The notes: generated from the sequence alone by a model not told the origin. DNA of 64,000 bases from Thermobrachium celere DSM 8682 (GCF_000430995.1 NZ_HF952018.1:873776-937775); one strand, 5' to 3'; positions 54,118-63,159 are shown, counted from the first letter of the stretch. Numbers and translations: made by a program.

Positions 54118-54762
54118 TTATCTACCTTCCCCTAACTTGACAAATAACTTAGTTATATTAGTTTTTGAAACCTTACCTGTTATTTTATAAACCTCTTTGC
54201 CATCATCCAATATTACTTTTTCTACAACAGGTAAACTATCTACTTCATGTTCTATAATTTTTTTAGCCGCATCATATGCTAAATCATCATCAGTTACAGT
54301 TATTATATTAGGCATTCTTGTCATTATTATTCCAACTGGTACTTTGTGTATATCAGAATTTCCCATTGCAATTTTTAAAAAATCTTTTCTAGATACAGCA
54401 CCAGTTAAATATCCATTATTCACTATAAAGATTGTACCTGCATCATTTAAAAATAATTGTACAATTGCATCATAAACAGTTGTATCTTCTGTAACAATTG
54501 CTGGCTTAGATTTAATTTCTGATACTTTTATATCTTTAATTGCTTCAAAAATTAAGCTATTACTACTCTTTTTTGAATATAAGTAACCAACCTTAGGCCT
54601 AGCTTCAAGTATACCAGTCATAGTTAAAATTGCTAGATCGGGTCTTAATGCTGCCCTTGTAACATTTAGCATTTCAGCTAATTTTTCACTTGTTATAGGT
54701 TGATTTTTCTTTACTATTTCAATTATTTCCTCTTGTCTTTTTGTTAGTTTAATAATAATCAC
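54118..54762 (-). CDS. HTH-CBS transcriptional regulator (CcpN type)
   Basis: About 211-214 residues. A winged helix (LTKRQEEIIEIVKKNQPITSEKLAEMLNVTRAALRPDLAILTMTGILEARP) is followed by two CBS domains (about 80-205; DTTVYDAIVQLFLNDAGTIFIVNNGYLTGAVSRKDFLK and DDDLAYDAAKKIIEHEVDSLPVVE), which usually bind adenine nucleotides. Bacillus CcpN, of this kind, represses gluconeogenic genes. Here it precedes ppdK. The start is unclear: GTG at 54762 abuts the AGAGAGG site, and ATT codons at 54753-54759 have better spacing. Confidence 0.85.
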   Translation of the reverse strand: MIIIKLTKRQEEIIEIVKKNQPITSEKLAEMLNVTRAALRPDLAILTMTGILEARPKVGYLYSKKSSNSLIFEAIKDIKVSEIKSKPAIVTEDTTVYDAIVQLFLNDAGTIFIVNNGYLTGAVSRKDFLKIAMGNSDIHKVPVGIIMTRMPNIITVTDDDLAYDAAKKIIEHEVDSLPVVEKVILDDGKEVYKITGKVSKTNITKLFVKLGEGR

Positions 54763-54765
54763 CCT

Positions 54766-54824
54766 CTCTGCATTTATTATACATAAATACACCTAATATT
54801 ATATATTATTATATAAATGCAGAG
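54766..54824 (-). repeat. 12-bp inverted repeat around the regulator promoter
   Basis: CTCTGCATTTAT at 54766-54777 and its exact complement ATAAATGCAGAG at 54813-54824, 35 bp apart. The distal arm touches the -10 box; the proximal arm overlaps the ribosome site AGAGAGG. It could be an autoregulatory operator pair or an mRNA-level stem, though the distal arm lies upstream of the expected transcript start. Confidence 0.6.
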
Positions 54825-54836
54825 AAATAATTACAA
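54808..54836 (-). promoter_or_regulatory. Promoter of the HTH-CBS regulator
   Basis: TTGTAA (54831-54836), 17-bp spacer, TATAAT (54808-54813). One arm of a 12-bp inverted repeat covers the end of the spacer and the first -10 base. Confidence 0.75.
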
Positions 54837-54978
54837 TATATTTTATATAAAAACAGCAAATTGTAATAAAATTTTGTATATTATAATAAATTGTTAAATT
54901 CTTGTATTATTAGTATATTTTATCTTTATGTATATTTTATCACTTATACATAATTTTTCAATAGCATATATTGTCAAA

Positions 54979-55016
54979 ACAAAAGAATAAGTCAGTAAAT
55001 TCTGACTTATTCTTTT
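54979..55016 (-). terminator. Terminator after the DUF4342 gene
   Basis: A 15-bp stem AAAAGAATAAGTCAG (54981-54995) with its complement (55002-55016), 6-base loop, then GTTTTG on the minus strand. It overlaps the DUF4342 stop and closes the yqfC-recO operon. The AT-rich stretch 54837-54978 shows nothing else. Confidence 0.85.
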
Positions 55017-55564
55017 ACATTTTTTAACTCATTTGCTAGTTGTTCGATCTTGTTTTCTACTTCAGTCCTTATATTATTTGTTATTTCGTTTGCATTATTT
55101 TTCACATCTTTAACTTTTTCTTGTACATTATCTTTTACTTCTTCATACTTTTCTTTAATTACATCATTTATTACTTCTATCTTACCATTTGGCCTTTCAA
55201 TCTCTAACGTTACTTTTGTTGCTAGAGCAGCTATTGCTCCAACAACTAAAAGATATGGATTAAATAGTGTTAAAGCTCCTGCTGCAACCCCTGCATTTAC
55301 TGGTATATCAACTAATACCCTTGAATCCTTTTTTACTTTAATTCTTGTAACGTTTCCTTTTTTTATAATATCTTTAATTGTTTCAGTCAATTCATTACTT
55401 ATTTCTGCAACATTCTGTGTAAATGTTTTTTGTTTGTTTTCTAATTCAATTAATGCTTCAATTACATTTCCATTATGTTTCTCTAAAATCTCTTTTGCTT
55501 CTGCATAAGTAACGTTAGCTCTTTCTCTCAATATGTCAATCTTCTCTAAAGTTATATTTTCCAT
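55007..55564 (-). CDS. DUF4342 protein with UBA-like N-terminus and amphipathic tail
   Basis: 185 residues. N-terminal UBA/TS-N-like fold (residues 3-43: KIDILRERANVTYAEAKEILEKHNGNVIEALIELE). A DUF4342 segment follows with one hydrophobic stretch (about 90-115, VNAGVAAGALTLFNPYLLVVGAIAALATKV). The tail is a long charged helix resembling LEA-type repeats (KEKYEEVKDNVQEKVKDVKNNANEI). Function unknown. It is 16 bp downstream of recO and co-transcribed. Confidence 0.75.
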   Translation of the reverse strand: MENITLEKIDILRERANVTYAEAKEILEKHNGNVIEALIELENKQKTFTQNVAEISNELTETIKDIIKKGNVTRIKVKKDSRVLVDIPVNAGVAAGALTLFNPYLLVVGAIAALATKVTLEIERPNGKIEVINDVIKEKYEEVKDNVQEKVKDVKNNANEITNNIRTEVENKIEQLANELKNVKE

Positions 55565-55580
55565 ATAACCATCTCCTAAT

Positions 55581-56306
55581 TTAAATATTAATAAAATCTT
55601 GCGTATTTAACTTGATTGATAAGTAATAGTTAATATAATCTTTTAAAAGATACTCAATTTTCCTTATAATTTTTTCATCATAATTTAGTTTAACCAATTC
55701 TTCTAATTTTATATTCCTTATGATTCTAAAAAATTTAATTTCATTATTATCAAGATTTTTTTTGTTTGTACAATTAGAACAGATTATTCCACCATGTTCA
55801 TTAGAAAATAGACCATTATTTATATTAATATTTCCACAGATAACACACTTTATAACTTGAGGTGTATAACCTAATAATGAAATAAGTTTAAAGTCAAAAA
55901 CTACTTTTAATAGTTTTAAGTTGACTACACCACTTTCAAGGATATAAAGTGTTTTTAATAACAATGCTAAAATATATATATTTTTACTTTCTATTTCTGT
56001 TGATTTATCTATAAATTCTAAAAAGTATGTGCCAAGCATTAACTTTTCATAATCTGTTAAAAGTGTTTGAAATGAATTATTTAAAGCACCTGAATTAAGA
56101 ATATACATATCTTTTCCTTTACTTATTATGTATTCACCAAAACAAAATTGCTGAGTTAAATGTAACACTTTGCTTTTAGTTTTTCGTGCTCCATTACATA
56201 ATACATCAATTTTACCAAATTTATCCGTAAAAATAGTGATGATTTTGTCATAATCACTATAATTACGCACCTTTAATACAACTCCTTGTACTTTAAAGTA
56301 TGACAA
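55581..56306 (-). CDS. recO: DNA repair protein RecO
   Basis: About 241 residues. N-terminal OB fold (YFKVQGVVLKVRNYSDYDKIITIFTDKFGKIDVLCNGARK), then a helical domain with a zinc site (CVICGN ... GGIICSNC). It loads RecA onto SSB-coated DNA. I choose TTG at 56304-56306, eight bases after GAGAGG; earlier in-frame ATG/GTG codons abut that site. It follows era. Confidence 0.93.
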   Translation of the reverse strand: MSYFKVQGVVLKVRNYSDYDKIITIFTDKFGKIDVLCNGARKTKSKVLHLTQQFCFGEYIISKGKDMYILNSGALNNSFQTLLTDYEKLMLGTYFLEFIDKSTEIESKNIYILALLLKTLYILESGVVNLKLLKVVFDFKLISLLGYTPQVIKCVICGNININNGLFSNEHGGIICSNCTNKKNLDNNEIKFFRIIRNIKLEELVKLNYDEKIIRKIEYLLKDYINYYLSIKLNTQDFINI

Positions 56307-56326
56307 AATCATCACCTCTCTATTTT

Positions 56327-57220
56327 TTATTTATATCCTAGACTTCTTAATATTGCTTCACTATCTCTCCAGTCTTTTTTAACTTTTACCCACAACTCTA
56401 AAAATACTTTTGTACCTAAAAATCGTTCTATATCTATTCTAGAACTTTGACCAATCTTTTTCAACATTTGTCCACCTTTACCAATTATTATTGATTTATG
56501 AGATTCCTTCTCACAATAAATTGTTGCATTAATGTTAACACACTGCTTTTCTTTATCTTCTCTCATTGTTATAACTTCTACTGCAGTACCATGTGGTACT
56601 TCCTCCTGTAAATTATGTAGTAACTTTTCTCTAATTATTTCTGCTACAACAAACCTTTCTGGTTGATCTGTAATCATTTCATCTGGGAAATACTTAGGTC
56701 CATATGGTAATTTATCAACAATAACTTTGATTAACTCATCTACATTCTTTTGTTTTAATGCTGATATAGGAACAACTTCATCAAATTTAAAATAGTTATA
56801 ATAATTTTCAATAGTTTTAGCTAACTTTTCTTTGTTCACCGTATCTACTTTATTTATAACAAGTATTTTTATTGGTTTAGATTGTTTTATTTGATCAATG
56901 ATATATTTATCAGAAATATTTATTTCTTCTTCGGGTGTTGTAACAAAAACTATAACATCTACCTGCGACAATGTACTTTGCGCAACTTTAACCATGTATT
57001 CTCCTAATTTATGTTTTGGTTTATGTAATCCAGGTGTATCCATAAAAACGATTTGATAGTTGTCTCTTGTTAGTATAGCTTGAATAGTATTTCTTGTTGT
57101 TTGTGGTTTATTTGATGTTATTAGAAGTTTTTCTCCCATTATAGCATTAATCAATGTTGATTTACCAACATTAGGCCTACCTATAATTGTTACATAGCCT
57201 GATTTAAATTCTTTATTCAT
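56327..57220 (-). CDS. era: Ribosome assembly GTPase Era
   Basis: 297 residues. G1 GRPNVGKSTLINAIMG, G3 DTPG, G4 NKVD and a C-terminal KH domain (IIIGKGGQMLKKIGQSSRIDIERFLGTKVFLELWVKV). It matures 30S subunits. It overlaps cdd by 8 bp. Confidence 0.97.
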   Translation of the reverse strand: MNKEFKSGYVTIIGRPNVGKSTLINAIMGEKLLITSNKPQTTRNTIQAILTRDNYQIVFMDTPGLHKPKHKLGEYMVKVAQSTLSQVDVIVFVTTPEEEINISDKYIIDQIKQSKPIKILVINKVDTVNKEKLAKTIENYYNYFKFDEVVPISALKQKNVDELIKVIVDKLPYGPKYFPDEMITDQPERFVVAEIIREKLLHNLQEEVPHGTAVEVITMREDKEKQCVNINATIYCEKESHKSIIIGKGGQMLKKIGQSSRIDIERFLGTKVFLELWVKVKKDWRDSEAILRSLGYK

Positions 57221-57623
57221 TTATCCTACTCCTTTCAATGTCTTCATTTGTAAAGGCATATGGTAATAGTTCACAAATATTATGGACTTTAAATTCCCCA
57301 TCTCTGTTAGCACAAATAACTTCTATATTCTTTCCATATTCCATTATTACTTGCCTGCATATACCACAAGGATATGTAAAATTAGGACTATCACTTATTA
57401 TTGCTATTTTTTTAAAATTCCTATATCCCTCTGATACAGCCTTGAAAATAGCAGTTCTTTCAGCACAATTTGTTGCTCCATAAGTTGCATTTTCCACATT
57501 ACATCCTGTGAAAACTTTTCCATCTTCAGTTAATAATGCTGCTCCAACTCTAAAGTTTGAATAAGGAACATAAGCATTTTTCATAGCATTTTTTGCAATT
57601 TCTATTAGATTTTTATTCTCCAT
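57213..57623 (-). CDS. cdd: Cytidine deaminase
   Basis: About 136 residues. Zinc ligands and catalytic Glu are visible: NATYGATNCAERTAIFKA and PCGICRQVIMEYG. It deaminates cytidine and deoxycytidine. ATG at 57621-57623 follows GAGGGGGG; a frame extending to 57728 adds residues unlike the family and overlaps dgkA. Between era and dgkA as in Bacillus. Confidence 0.95.
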   Translation of the reverse strand: MENKNLIEIAKNAMKNAYVPYSNFRVGAALLTEDGKVFTGCNVENATYGATNCAERTAIFKAVSEGYRNFKKIAIISDSPNFTYPCGICRQVIMEYGKNIEVICANRDGEFKVHNICELLPYAFTNEDIERSRINE

Positions 57624-57724
57624 ATTTTTCCCCCTCGTTTCTTCATAATATTTAGGAATTACTATTATATATAATTTTGTGAAAAATTCAATACTTTTAT
57701 AAAAAAAAATTGGGTAATTCTGCT

Positions 57725-58423
57725 TCATGATAACAATTTAAATATAAAAATTGTTATCAATATGCCAAGCAGAGCCCCAACAATAGTTTCATAAAGAGAA
57801 TGTATTTTCCCCTCAACCCTACTTTGTGCTACTAAAAATGCTAAAAAATATACCAAAGTTATTATTAGTAAATCTTGTATAAACAGTGATATTGCCGTAG
57901 CTGCTGCAAATGCTAATGCACTATGACCACTCGGCATTCCACCCTTTAATGGAGTTCCTTCTCCATATACAGCTTTTATTATAACTGTAGCAATGACAAC
58001 AAGTATTAAACAAATAAATACAACAGTTATATCTGATTGCTTAATTTTAAATAAAACTGTATTAGATAATGGTTTTAAACGATCAAAAAACAACAAATAC
58101 CCAACAACAACAGCATTTATAGCAGCAATTAAAACAGCACCTGCTGAAACATTTTTTGCTATTTTAGCTAATGGATGATAATAATTAGCAGTAACATCGA
58201 TTGTTGCTTCAATTGCTGTATTTATCATTTCTAGAACAATTACCAACGTTATAGTAAAAAACAATATTAGAATTTCAAGCTTTGAAAAATCGAAAAATAA
58301 ACTCAAAAATAACACTAAAATAGCAGCCAACAAGTGTATTTTCATATTTCTTTGAGTTTTTATTGAGTAAATTATACCCTCAATAGCATAATTAAAACTA
58401 TCAGATATTTTTTTTAGCTTCAT
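57725..58423 (-). CDS. Undecaprenol/diacylglycerol kinase fused to a PAP2 phosphatase
   Basis: 232 residues. Residues 1-115 are a DgkA-type integral membrane kinase (three helices; EMINTAIEATIDVTANYYHPLAKIAKNVSAGAVL). Residues ~130-232 are a PAP2 lipid phosphatase with KGGMPSGHSALAFAAATA and SRVEGKIHSLYETIVGALLG. The kinase would phosphorylate undecaprenol and the phosphatase would dephosphorylate polyprenyl pyrophosphate or a related lipid. It lies between ybeY and cdd, where dgkA normally sits. Confidence 0.9.
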   Translation of the reverse strand: MKLKKISDSFNYAIEGIIYSIKTQRNMKIHLLAAILVLFLSLFFDFSKLEILILFFTITLVIVLEMINTAIEATIDVTANYYHPLAKIAKNVSAGAVLIAAINAVVVGYLLFFDRLKPLSNTVLFKIKQSDITVVFICLILVVIATVIIKAVYGEGTPLKGGMPSGHSALAFAAATAISLFIQDLLIITLVYFLAFLVAQSRVEGKIHSLYETIVGALLGILITIFIFKLLS

Positions 58424-58432
58424 ATTTTCACC

Positions 58433-58936
58433 TTACCTTGGCAGTCCTATTTTGTTTAAGATTTCTTCTTCTTTGTATCTCATAATTTTTTTATCTTCTT
58501 CATTTTCATGGTCATAGCCTAGTAAATGTAACATACTATGAACTACAAGAAAAGCTATTTCTCTTTCAAAGGAATGACCATATTCATTTGACTGTTCTAA
58601 TGCTTTTTCTAAGGATAAAACCATATCACCTAAAACAACACACCCACTTTCAGGGTTTATATCTTCTATACCTATTTCAATTTCACCCTCTTCTTCATAG
58701 CCCTCATCATATTCTAATTGTGGAAAGGACAGAACATCTGTTTCTTTATCAATACCTCTAAATTGTCTGTTTATTTCTCTTATCTCTTCATTATCAGTTA
58801 TTATAACATTTACTTCACATGGATTATTAAATTTTTCATATTCCAAAACTGTTTCAATTGTTTTTTTAATTAAGTCTAAATGTTCATTTTTTAAATCTAA
58901 TTTATTTTGTCTATTTTCAATTTCAATAAAGTTCAT
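58433..58936 (-). CDS. ybeY: Endoribonuclease YbeY
   Basis: 167 residues. Metal site HSMLHLLGYDHE (H-x3-H-x5-H) and upstream RGIDKETDVLSFPQ. It has an acidic insert (EEEGEIEIGIEDINPE). 16S rRNA 3' end maturation and quality control. Between the HD protein and dgkA-PAP2. Confidence 0.96.
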   Translation of the reverse strand: MNFIEIENRQNKLDLKNEHLDLIKKTIETVLEYEKFNNPCEVNVIITDNEEIREINRQFRGIDKETDVLSFPQLEYDEGYEEEGEIEIGIEDINPESGCVVLGDMVLSLEKALEQSNEYGHSFEREIAFLVVHSMLHLLGYDHENEEDKKIMRYKEEEILNKIGLPR

Positions 58937-58941
58937 AAATC

Positions 58942-60987
58942 TTATTCCTCCTTTGTAATATCTGGATACTCTATTCTGTTATGAAAAATACCAATTAGTA
59001 CTTTTACAAACACTTCTTTTATCTTCTCAATATCTTTTAAAGTTAATGGAGAATCATTTAATTGGTTGTCATAGAGTTTTTCATTTACTACCTTTTCTAC
59101 CATGCTTTTTATTTCATCAACTGTAGGATTACTAATTGACCTTACTGCTGCCTCTACACTATCTGCTAACATTATTATTGCCGACTCCTTTGTATTAGGT
59201 TTTGGTCCTTCATACCTAAAGTTCTCTTCTTTTATTATTTCCCCATCATTTAAAGCTTGAACATAAAAATACTTAACTAAGGTTGTACCATGATGCTGCA
59301 TAATAATTTCTTGTAATATCTTTGGAAGCTTATATTTTTGTGCTAATTCAATACCGTCCCTTACATGTGATGTTATAATTGAAACACTTAAGCGTGGAGT
59401 TACTTTATCATGTGGATTGTCATTTGTTATTTGATTTTCTTTAAAAAAGTATGGCCTTTTGATTTTACCAATATCGTGGTAGTAGGATCCAACTCTTGCT
59501 AATAATGCATTGGCTCCAATTTCATCCGCTGCTGCTTCTGCTAAATTTCCAACTAAAATACTATGATGATATGTACCAGGTGCTTCAAATAATAGCTTTT
59601 TTAATAATACTTGATTTGGGTTAGATAATTCAAGTAACTTTATAGGAGTTAAGATATCGAAAAATTGTTCAAATACTGGTAAGATTCCAATAGAAAATAT
59701 AGAAGAAACAATACTATTAATAAAAACAAATATGCTGCTATAAAAAGTTTGTGAAAAAACTGAATTATTTAATATATTTATAGATGATATAATTATAAAA
59801 TTTATTGCACCTACATAGAATCCCGTTAACAATATATTATTTCTTTCATGAACTTTTGAGGTAAAATATGTTCCAAGTATACTACCAAAAACATACATAA
59901 CACAAACATCTAAATTAAAACCTGAGACAATTGTAATAACTAGTAAATTTATAAGAGACAATATAAAAGAAATTTTATGACCAAATATTAATGTTGACAA
60001 TATTGGTAAAAAACTTATTGGTATTAAATATACAGAAATAATTTTAAATGCAAAAGATAATATAGCTGTTAGAACTATCAAAATGTTACTTATGAAGAAA
60101 AATGTAAAATTATCATACATAGTATTATTTTTTACTATTAGGTTTAAAAGAAACAACTCCAATAACACAAGTATAGCAATTCCTGTATATAGTATTAAAT
60201 CATGTTTTTTATTTTGAGATAATATACCAGCCTTTGATAACAAATAAATATGGTGTTCATTTACAACTTCACCTTTTAGAATTATGTTTTGATTTTTTTT
60301 AATGATTACTGGATCAATTTGTTTTTTTATTTGTTGTTTTAAATCTTCAGTTTGTTGATAATCAAAAAACATATTAGGCTTTATTGATATAATACCAATT
60401 GTATTTGCTATATCTCTTAGATTCTTAGGAAGATTTGATGATTTAATATAGAAATCTAAATCTTGCTGAGCCTTTTTTATATCATCAAGGTTATTTTCGC
60501 GAATGTCTTGTGATAAAACTTTTATTAAATTGTTTTTAAAAAACTCATTTAATATATCTAATTCTTCTTCCTTTAATTTCAAAAGATATTTAATATCTTC
60601 GTCAGTTATATTAAGAGTAGTTTTGCTCTTTAATCTTTCAATTTTTAATGTGTCATCTATGTTCTGCTTCTTTTCAGTTTTTATGTCATTAATTAAGCTT
60701 TCTATATCTTCAATTGATTGCTTTGCAATATTTAAATCTTTATTATATTTAGGAGATAGACCTTCCAGTGCCTTATTTATTTTTTCTTGTGTAGCAACTT
60801 CATCTTCAAAATCTCTCGGTGCTTTGATATCTATTGGTGCGATATCTCCAACTTTTAAAGAATATTTTTTAGGTACTACACTAAATGAAGAGATAAGAAA
60901 CAAAATTATAAATGTAATTACAAATATAATCAGTTTTATAATTTTTTCATTGAAAATATCTTTAAACATATATCTTTTGTTTTTCAT
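58942..60987 (-). CDS. 7TM receptor-HD phosphodiesterase (PgpH type)
   Basis: About 681 residues. One N-terminal helix (about 17-37), a large extracytoplasmic 7TMR-HDED domain (to about 265), seven membrane helices (about 270-445), and a cytoplasmic HD domain with YHHSILVGNLAEAAADEIG, SYYHDIGKIKRP and IMQHHGTTLVKYFY. PgpH of this kind hydrolyses c-di-AMP. ATG at 60985-60987 has AGGTG six bases before. It overlaps nothing but nearly abuts phoH. Confidence 0.92.
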   Translation of the reverse strand: MKNKRYMFKDIFNEKIIKLIIFVITFIILFLISSFSVVPKKYSLKVGDIAPIDIKAPRDFEDEVATQEKINKALEGLSPKYNKDLNIAKQSIEDIESLINDIKTEKKQNIDDTLKIERLKSKTTLNITDEDIKYLLKLKEEELDILNEFFKNNLIKVLSQDIRENNLDDIKKAQQDLDFYIKSSNLPKNLRDIANTIGIISIKPNMFFDYQQTEDLKQQIKKQIDPVIIKKNQNIILKGEVVNEHHIYLLSKAGILSQNKKHDLILYTGIAILVLLELFLLNLIVKNNTMYDNFTFFFISNILIVLTAILSFAFKIISVYLIPISFLPILSTLIFGHKISFILSLINLLVITIVSGFNLDVCVMYVFGSILGTYFTSKVHERNNILLTGFYVGAINFIIISSINILNNSVFSQTFYSSIFVFINSIVSSIFSIGILPVFEQFFDILTPIKLLELSNPNQVLLKKLLFEAPGTYHHSILVGNLAEAAADEIGANALLARVGSYYHDIGKIKRPYFFKENQITNDNPHDKVTPRLSVSIITSHVRDGIELAQKYKLPKILQEIIMQHHGTTLVKYFYVQALNDGEIIKEENFRYEGPKPNTKESAIIMLADSVEAAVRSISNPTVDEIKSMVEKVVNEKLYDNQLNDSPLTLKDIEKIKEVFVKVLIGIFHNRIEYPDITKEE

Positions 60988-60991
60988 TTTA

Positions 60992-61957
60992 TCACCTATC
61001 TTCTTTTTCCTCTTCAAATTTATTGTAGGCTTTTATAATTTCAGATACTAATTTATGTCTTACTACATCTTTATCATTAAAATAAACAAAATCAATTCCT
61101 GGAATTCCTTTTAATATCTTTGTAACCTGCTTTAAACCTGAAACTTTACCTTGCCCTAAATCAATTTGAGTTAAATCACCTGTTACAACAATTCTTGATC
61201 CATACCCAAATCGTGTTAAAAACATCTTCATTTGTTCAGGTGTAGTATTTTGTGCCTCATCTAGAATTATAAAACAATCATCTAAAGTTCTACCTCTCAT
61301 GTAAGCTAGAGGAGCAACCTCTATAATACCACTTTCCATATATCTATTAAAACTTTCAACACCTAATATATCAAATAATGCATCATATAATGGTCTTAAA
61401 TATGGATTTATTTTTTCTTGTAAATCTCCTGGAAGAAAACCTAGCCTTTCACCTGCTTCAACTGCTGGTCTTGTTAGAACAATTCTACTAACTTTTTTAT
61501 CTCTTAAAAATTTAACTGCCATTGCTATTGCAAGATATGTTTTTCCTGTTCCAGCAGGTCCTATCCCAAAAACAATTTCATTTTTTCTTATAGAATCTAT
61601 ATAATTTTTTTGTCCTAAAGTTTTACATTTTACAGGTTTTCCTTTTGATGTTGTTATTATAACATCATCTAAGATATTTTCAACCTTTTCTTCACAATCT
61701 TCTAAGACAAGGCTAATTATATAGTTAACAGTTTGTTTTGTTATTATCTCATTTCTTTTAGCTATCTCAAGTAGTTTTAGTATTGTTTTTGAGGCTAAAT
61801 CTACTTGCCCTACACCTGTTATCTTTATTTCATTATCTCTATTTACTATAAATACATTAAAGCATTGTTCTATAATTTTAATATTCTCATCAAATTTACC
61901 ATAAAGATTAGCTAATTGTTCAAGATTCTCAATTTCTATTTTTACTTCTTTCTGCAT
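60992..61957 (-). CDS. phoH: PhoH-family ATPase (PhoH-like)
   Basis: About 321 residues with an N-terminal KH-like part and a P-loop (FGIGPAGTGKTYLAIAMAV), RPAVEAGERLGFLPGDLQEKINPY and ILDEAQNTTPEQMKMFLTRFG, which are diagnostic. Role linked to RNA metabolism, and consistently next to ybeY. ATG at 61955-61957 after GAGGAGG; a frame starting at 61972 would begin within that site. Confidence 0.94.
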   Translation of the reverse strand: MQKEVKIEIENLEQLANLYGKFDENIKIIEQCFNVFIVNRDNEIKITGVGQVDLASKTILKLLEIAKRNEIITKQTVNYIISLVLEDCEEKVENILDDVIITTSKGKPVKCKTLGQKNYIDSIRKNEIVFGIGPAGTGKTYLAIAMAVKFLRDKKVSRIVLTRPAVEAGERLGFLPGDLQEKINPYLRPLYDALFDILGVESFNRYMESGIIEVAPLAYMRGRTLDDCFIILDEAQNTTPEQMKMFLTRFGYGSRIVVTGDLTQIDLGQGKVSGLKQVTKILKGIPGIDFVYFNDKDVVRHKLVSEIIKAYNKFEEEKEDR

Positions 61958-61971
61958 TTTAAACCTCCTCA

Positions 61972-63159
61972 TTATCTATGCTGATCATATGATATTTCTT
62001 CTTCTGTAATATAAAGTAGTCTTACTTTTACTTTGTTTTTTTCTATTATTTTATCATATTTCTTATCTATTAAATTAACATTTTTAGGGATTTGTTTATT
62101 TATTTCCTCTTGAGCTTTTTGTGTAGCAATTTTTATTGCTTGATCTATTGTATAATCTACATTTTCTACATCAACTTCATATATGGTTTCTTCTATCTTA
62201 TCTACAGGAATATTATAACCTAAAATGCTTACTTTTGTCTTATTTTCTATTTTATCATAATTTAAAAAATTATTTTCAAACTTCTTTATGTAAATTTTAT
62301 TTCCGTTTAAGATAATGTACTCATTCTTAATAAATTTGCCAGTTCTTGTCCTTTTTTGTAATTTTAATTCTTGTTCTTGAAAGACCTCATACCATACCTT
62401 TGCATATACTTTTCCTAAAGAATGGACAGTTTTAATAACCTCCTGCTTATTAGTTTCCTTATTGGTATAAATTATATCTCCAGATATTAAAACCTGTCCT
62501 TTTTGAACATAATCACCAACTTTAACAAGTGGAGTTCCTTTATAACAATATAATTTAGTAATAATACCATCTTTTTTTGCTACTATATCAACAGGCTCAT
62601 CTGAATTAAAAATACTTGGAGGCATTGTTCTTTCTACAACATCAACGTTTAGTTTTATACCATCAATAGATAGATTTATTAGCGACAACTCTTTAATTTC
62701 TTTTAATATGTTATTTTCAACTTCTCTTAAATTTGTTTTATTTTTTTTAGTCCCAATTTTAATGCCATTTTTATATAGACTATTTAATATTCTTTCTCTT
62801 GATATTGTTTTATTTCCCTTTATATCAATTTGCCATATTATGTTTGAAAGATAATATAAAGTTATAATAAACAATATTATACCAAAGATAAATATTTTTC
62901 TATTGTTTAATTTATATATTTGGAATGCCAAGCCACGTTTTTGTTTTATCTTTATTTTTGAATTTGTTATCTTTGCTATCTTCTTAATTTTTCTATAATC
63001 CCTAGCAAGTATGTTAAACTCTGTTGTTATAAAGTCACTTTTTTTAATATCCCAAATTTTAATTCCATTTTTATATGTTAAATTTAAAAATTTTTCTAGA
63101 TTAAAGGTTTTAATTTCAACTTTTATTAAACCTTCAATGAAACTATTCCCCCTTCCCAT
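61972..63159 (-). CDS. yqfD: Sporulation protein YqfD
   Basis: About 395 residues. N-terminal IKVEIKTFNLEKFLNLTYKNGIKIWDIKK, a membrane segment near 90 (FIFGIILFIITLYYLSNIIWQIDI), then an extracellular beta-rich region. The Bacillus homologue is a sigma-E-dependent protein of the mother cell needed for sporulation. It overlaps yqfC. I start it at ATG 63157-63159; ATG codons at 63171 and 63174 also exist. Confidence 0.9.
   Translation of the reverse strand: MGRGNSFIEGLIKVEIKTFNLEKFLNLTYKNGIKIWDIKKSDFITTEFNILARDYRKIKKIAKITNSKIKIKQKRGLAFQIYKLNNRKIFIFGIILFIITLYYLSNIIWQIDIKGNKTISRERILNSLYKNGIKIGTKKNKTNLREVENNILKEIKELSLINLSIDGIKLNVDVVERTMPPSIFNSDEPVDIVAKKDGIITKLYCYKGTPLVKVGDYVQKGQVLISGDIIYTNKETNKQEVIKTVHSLGKVYAKVWYEVFQEQELKLQKRTRTGKFIKNEYIILNGNKIYIKKFENNFLNYDKIENKTKVSILGYNIPVDKIEETIYEVDVENVDYTIDQAIKIATQKAQEEINKQIPKNVNLIDKKYDKIIEKNKVKVRLLYITEEEISYDQHR

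Noticed and set aside
60503-61051. Plus-strand frame of 182 codons opposite the HD protein and phoH
   Set aside because: Ser/Phe/Ile-rich complement of Lys/Glu/Asn-rich coding sequence; two well-supported genes lie on the other strand.
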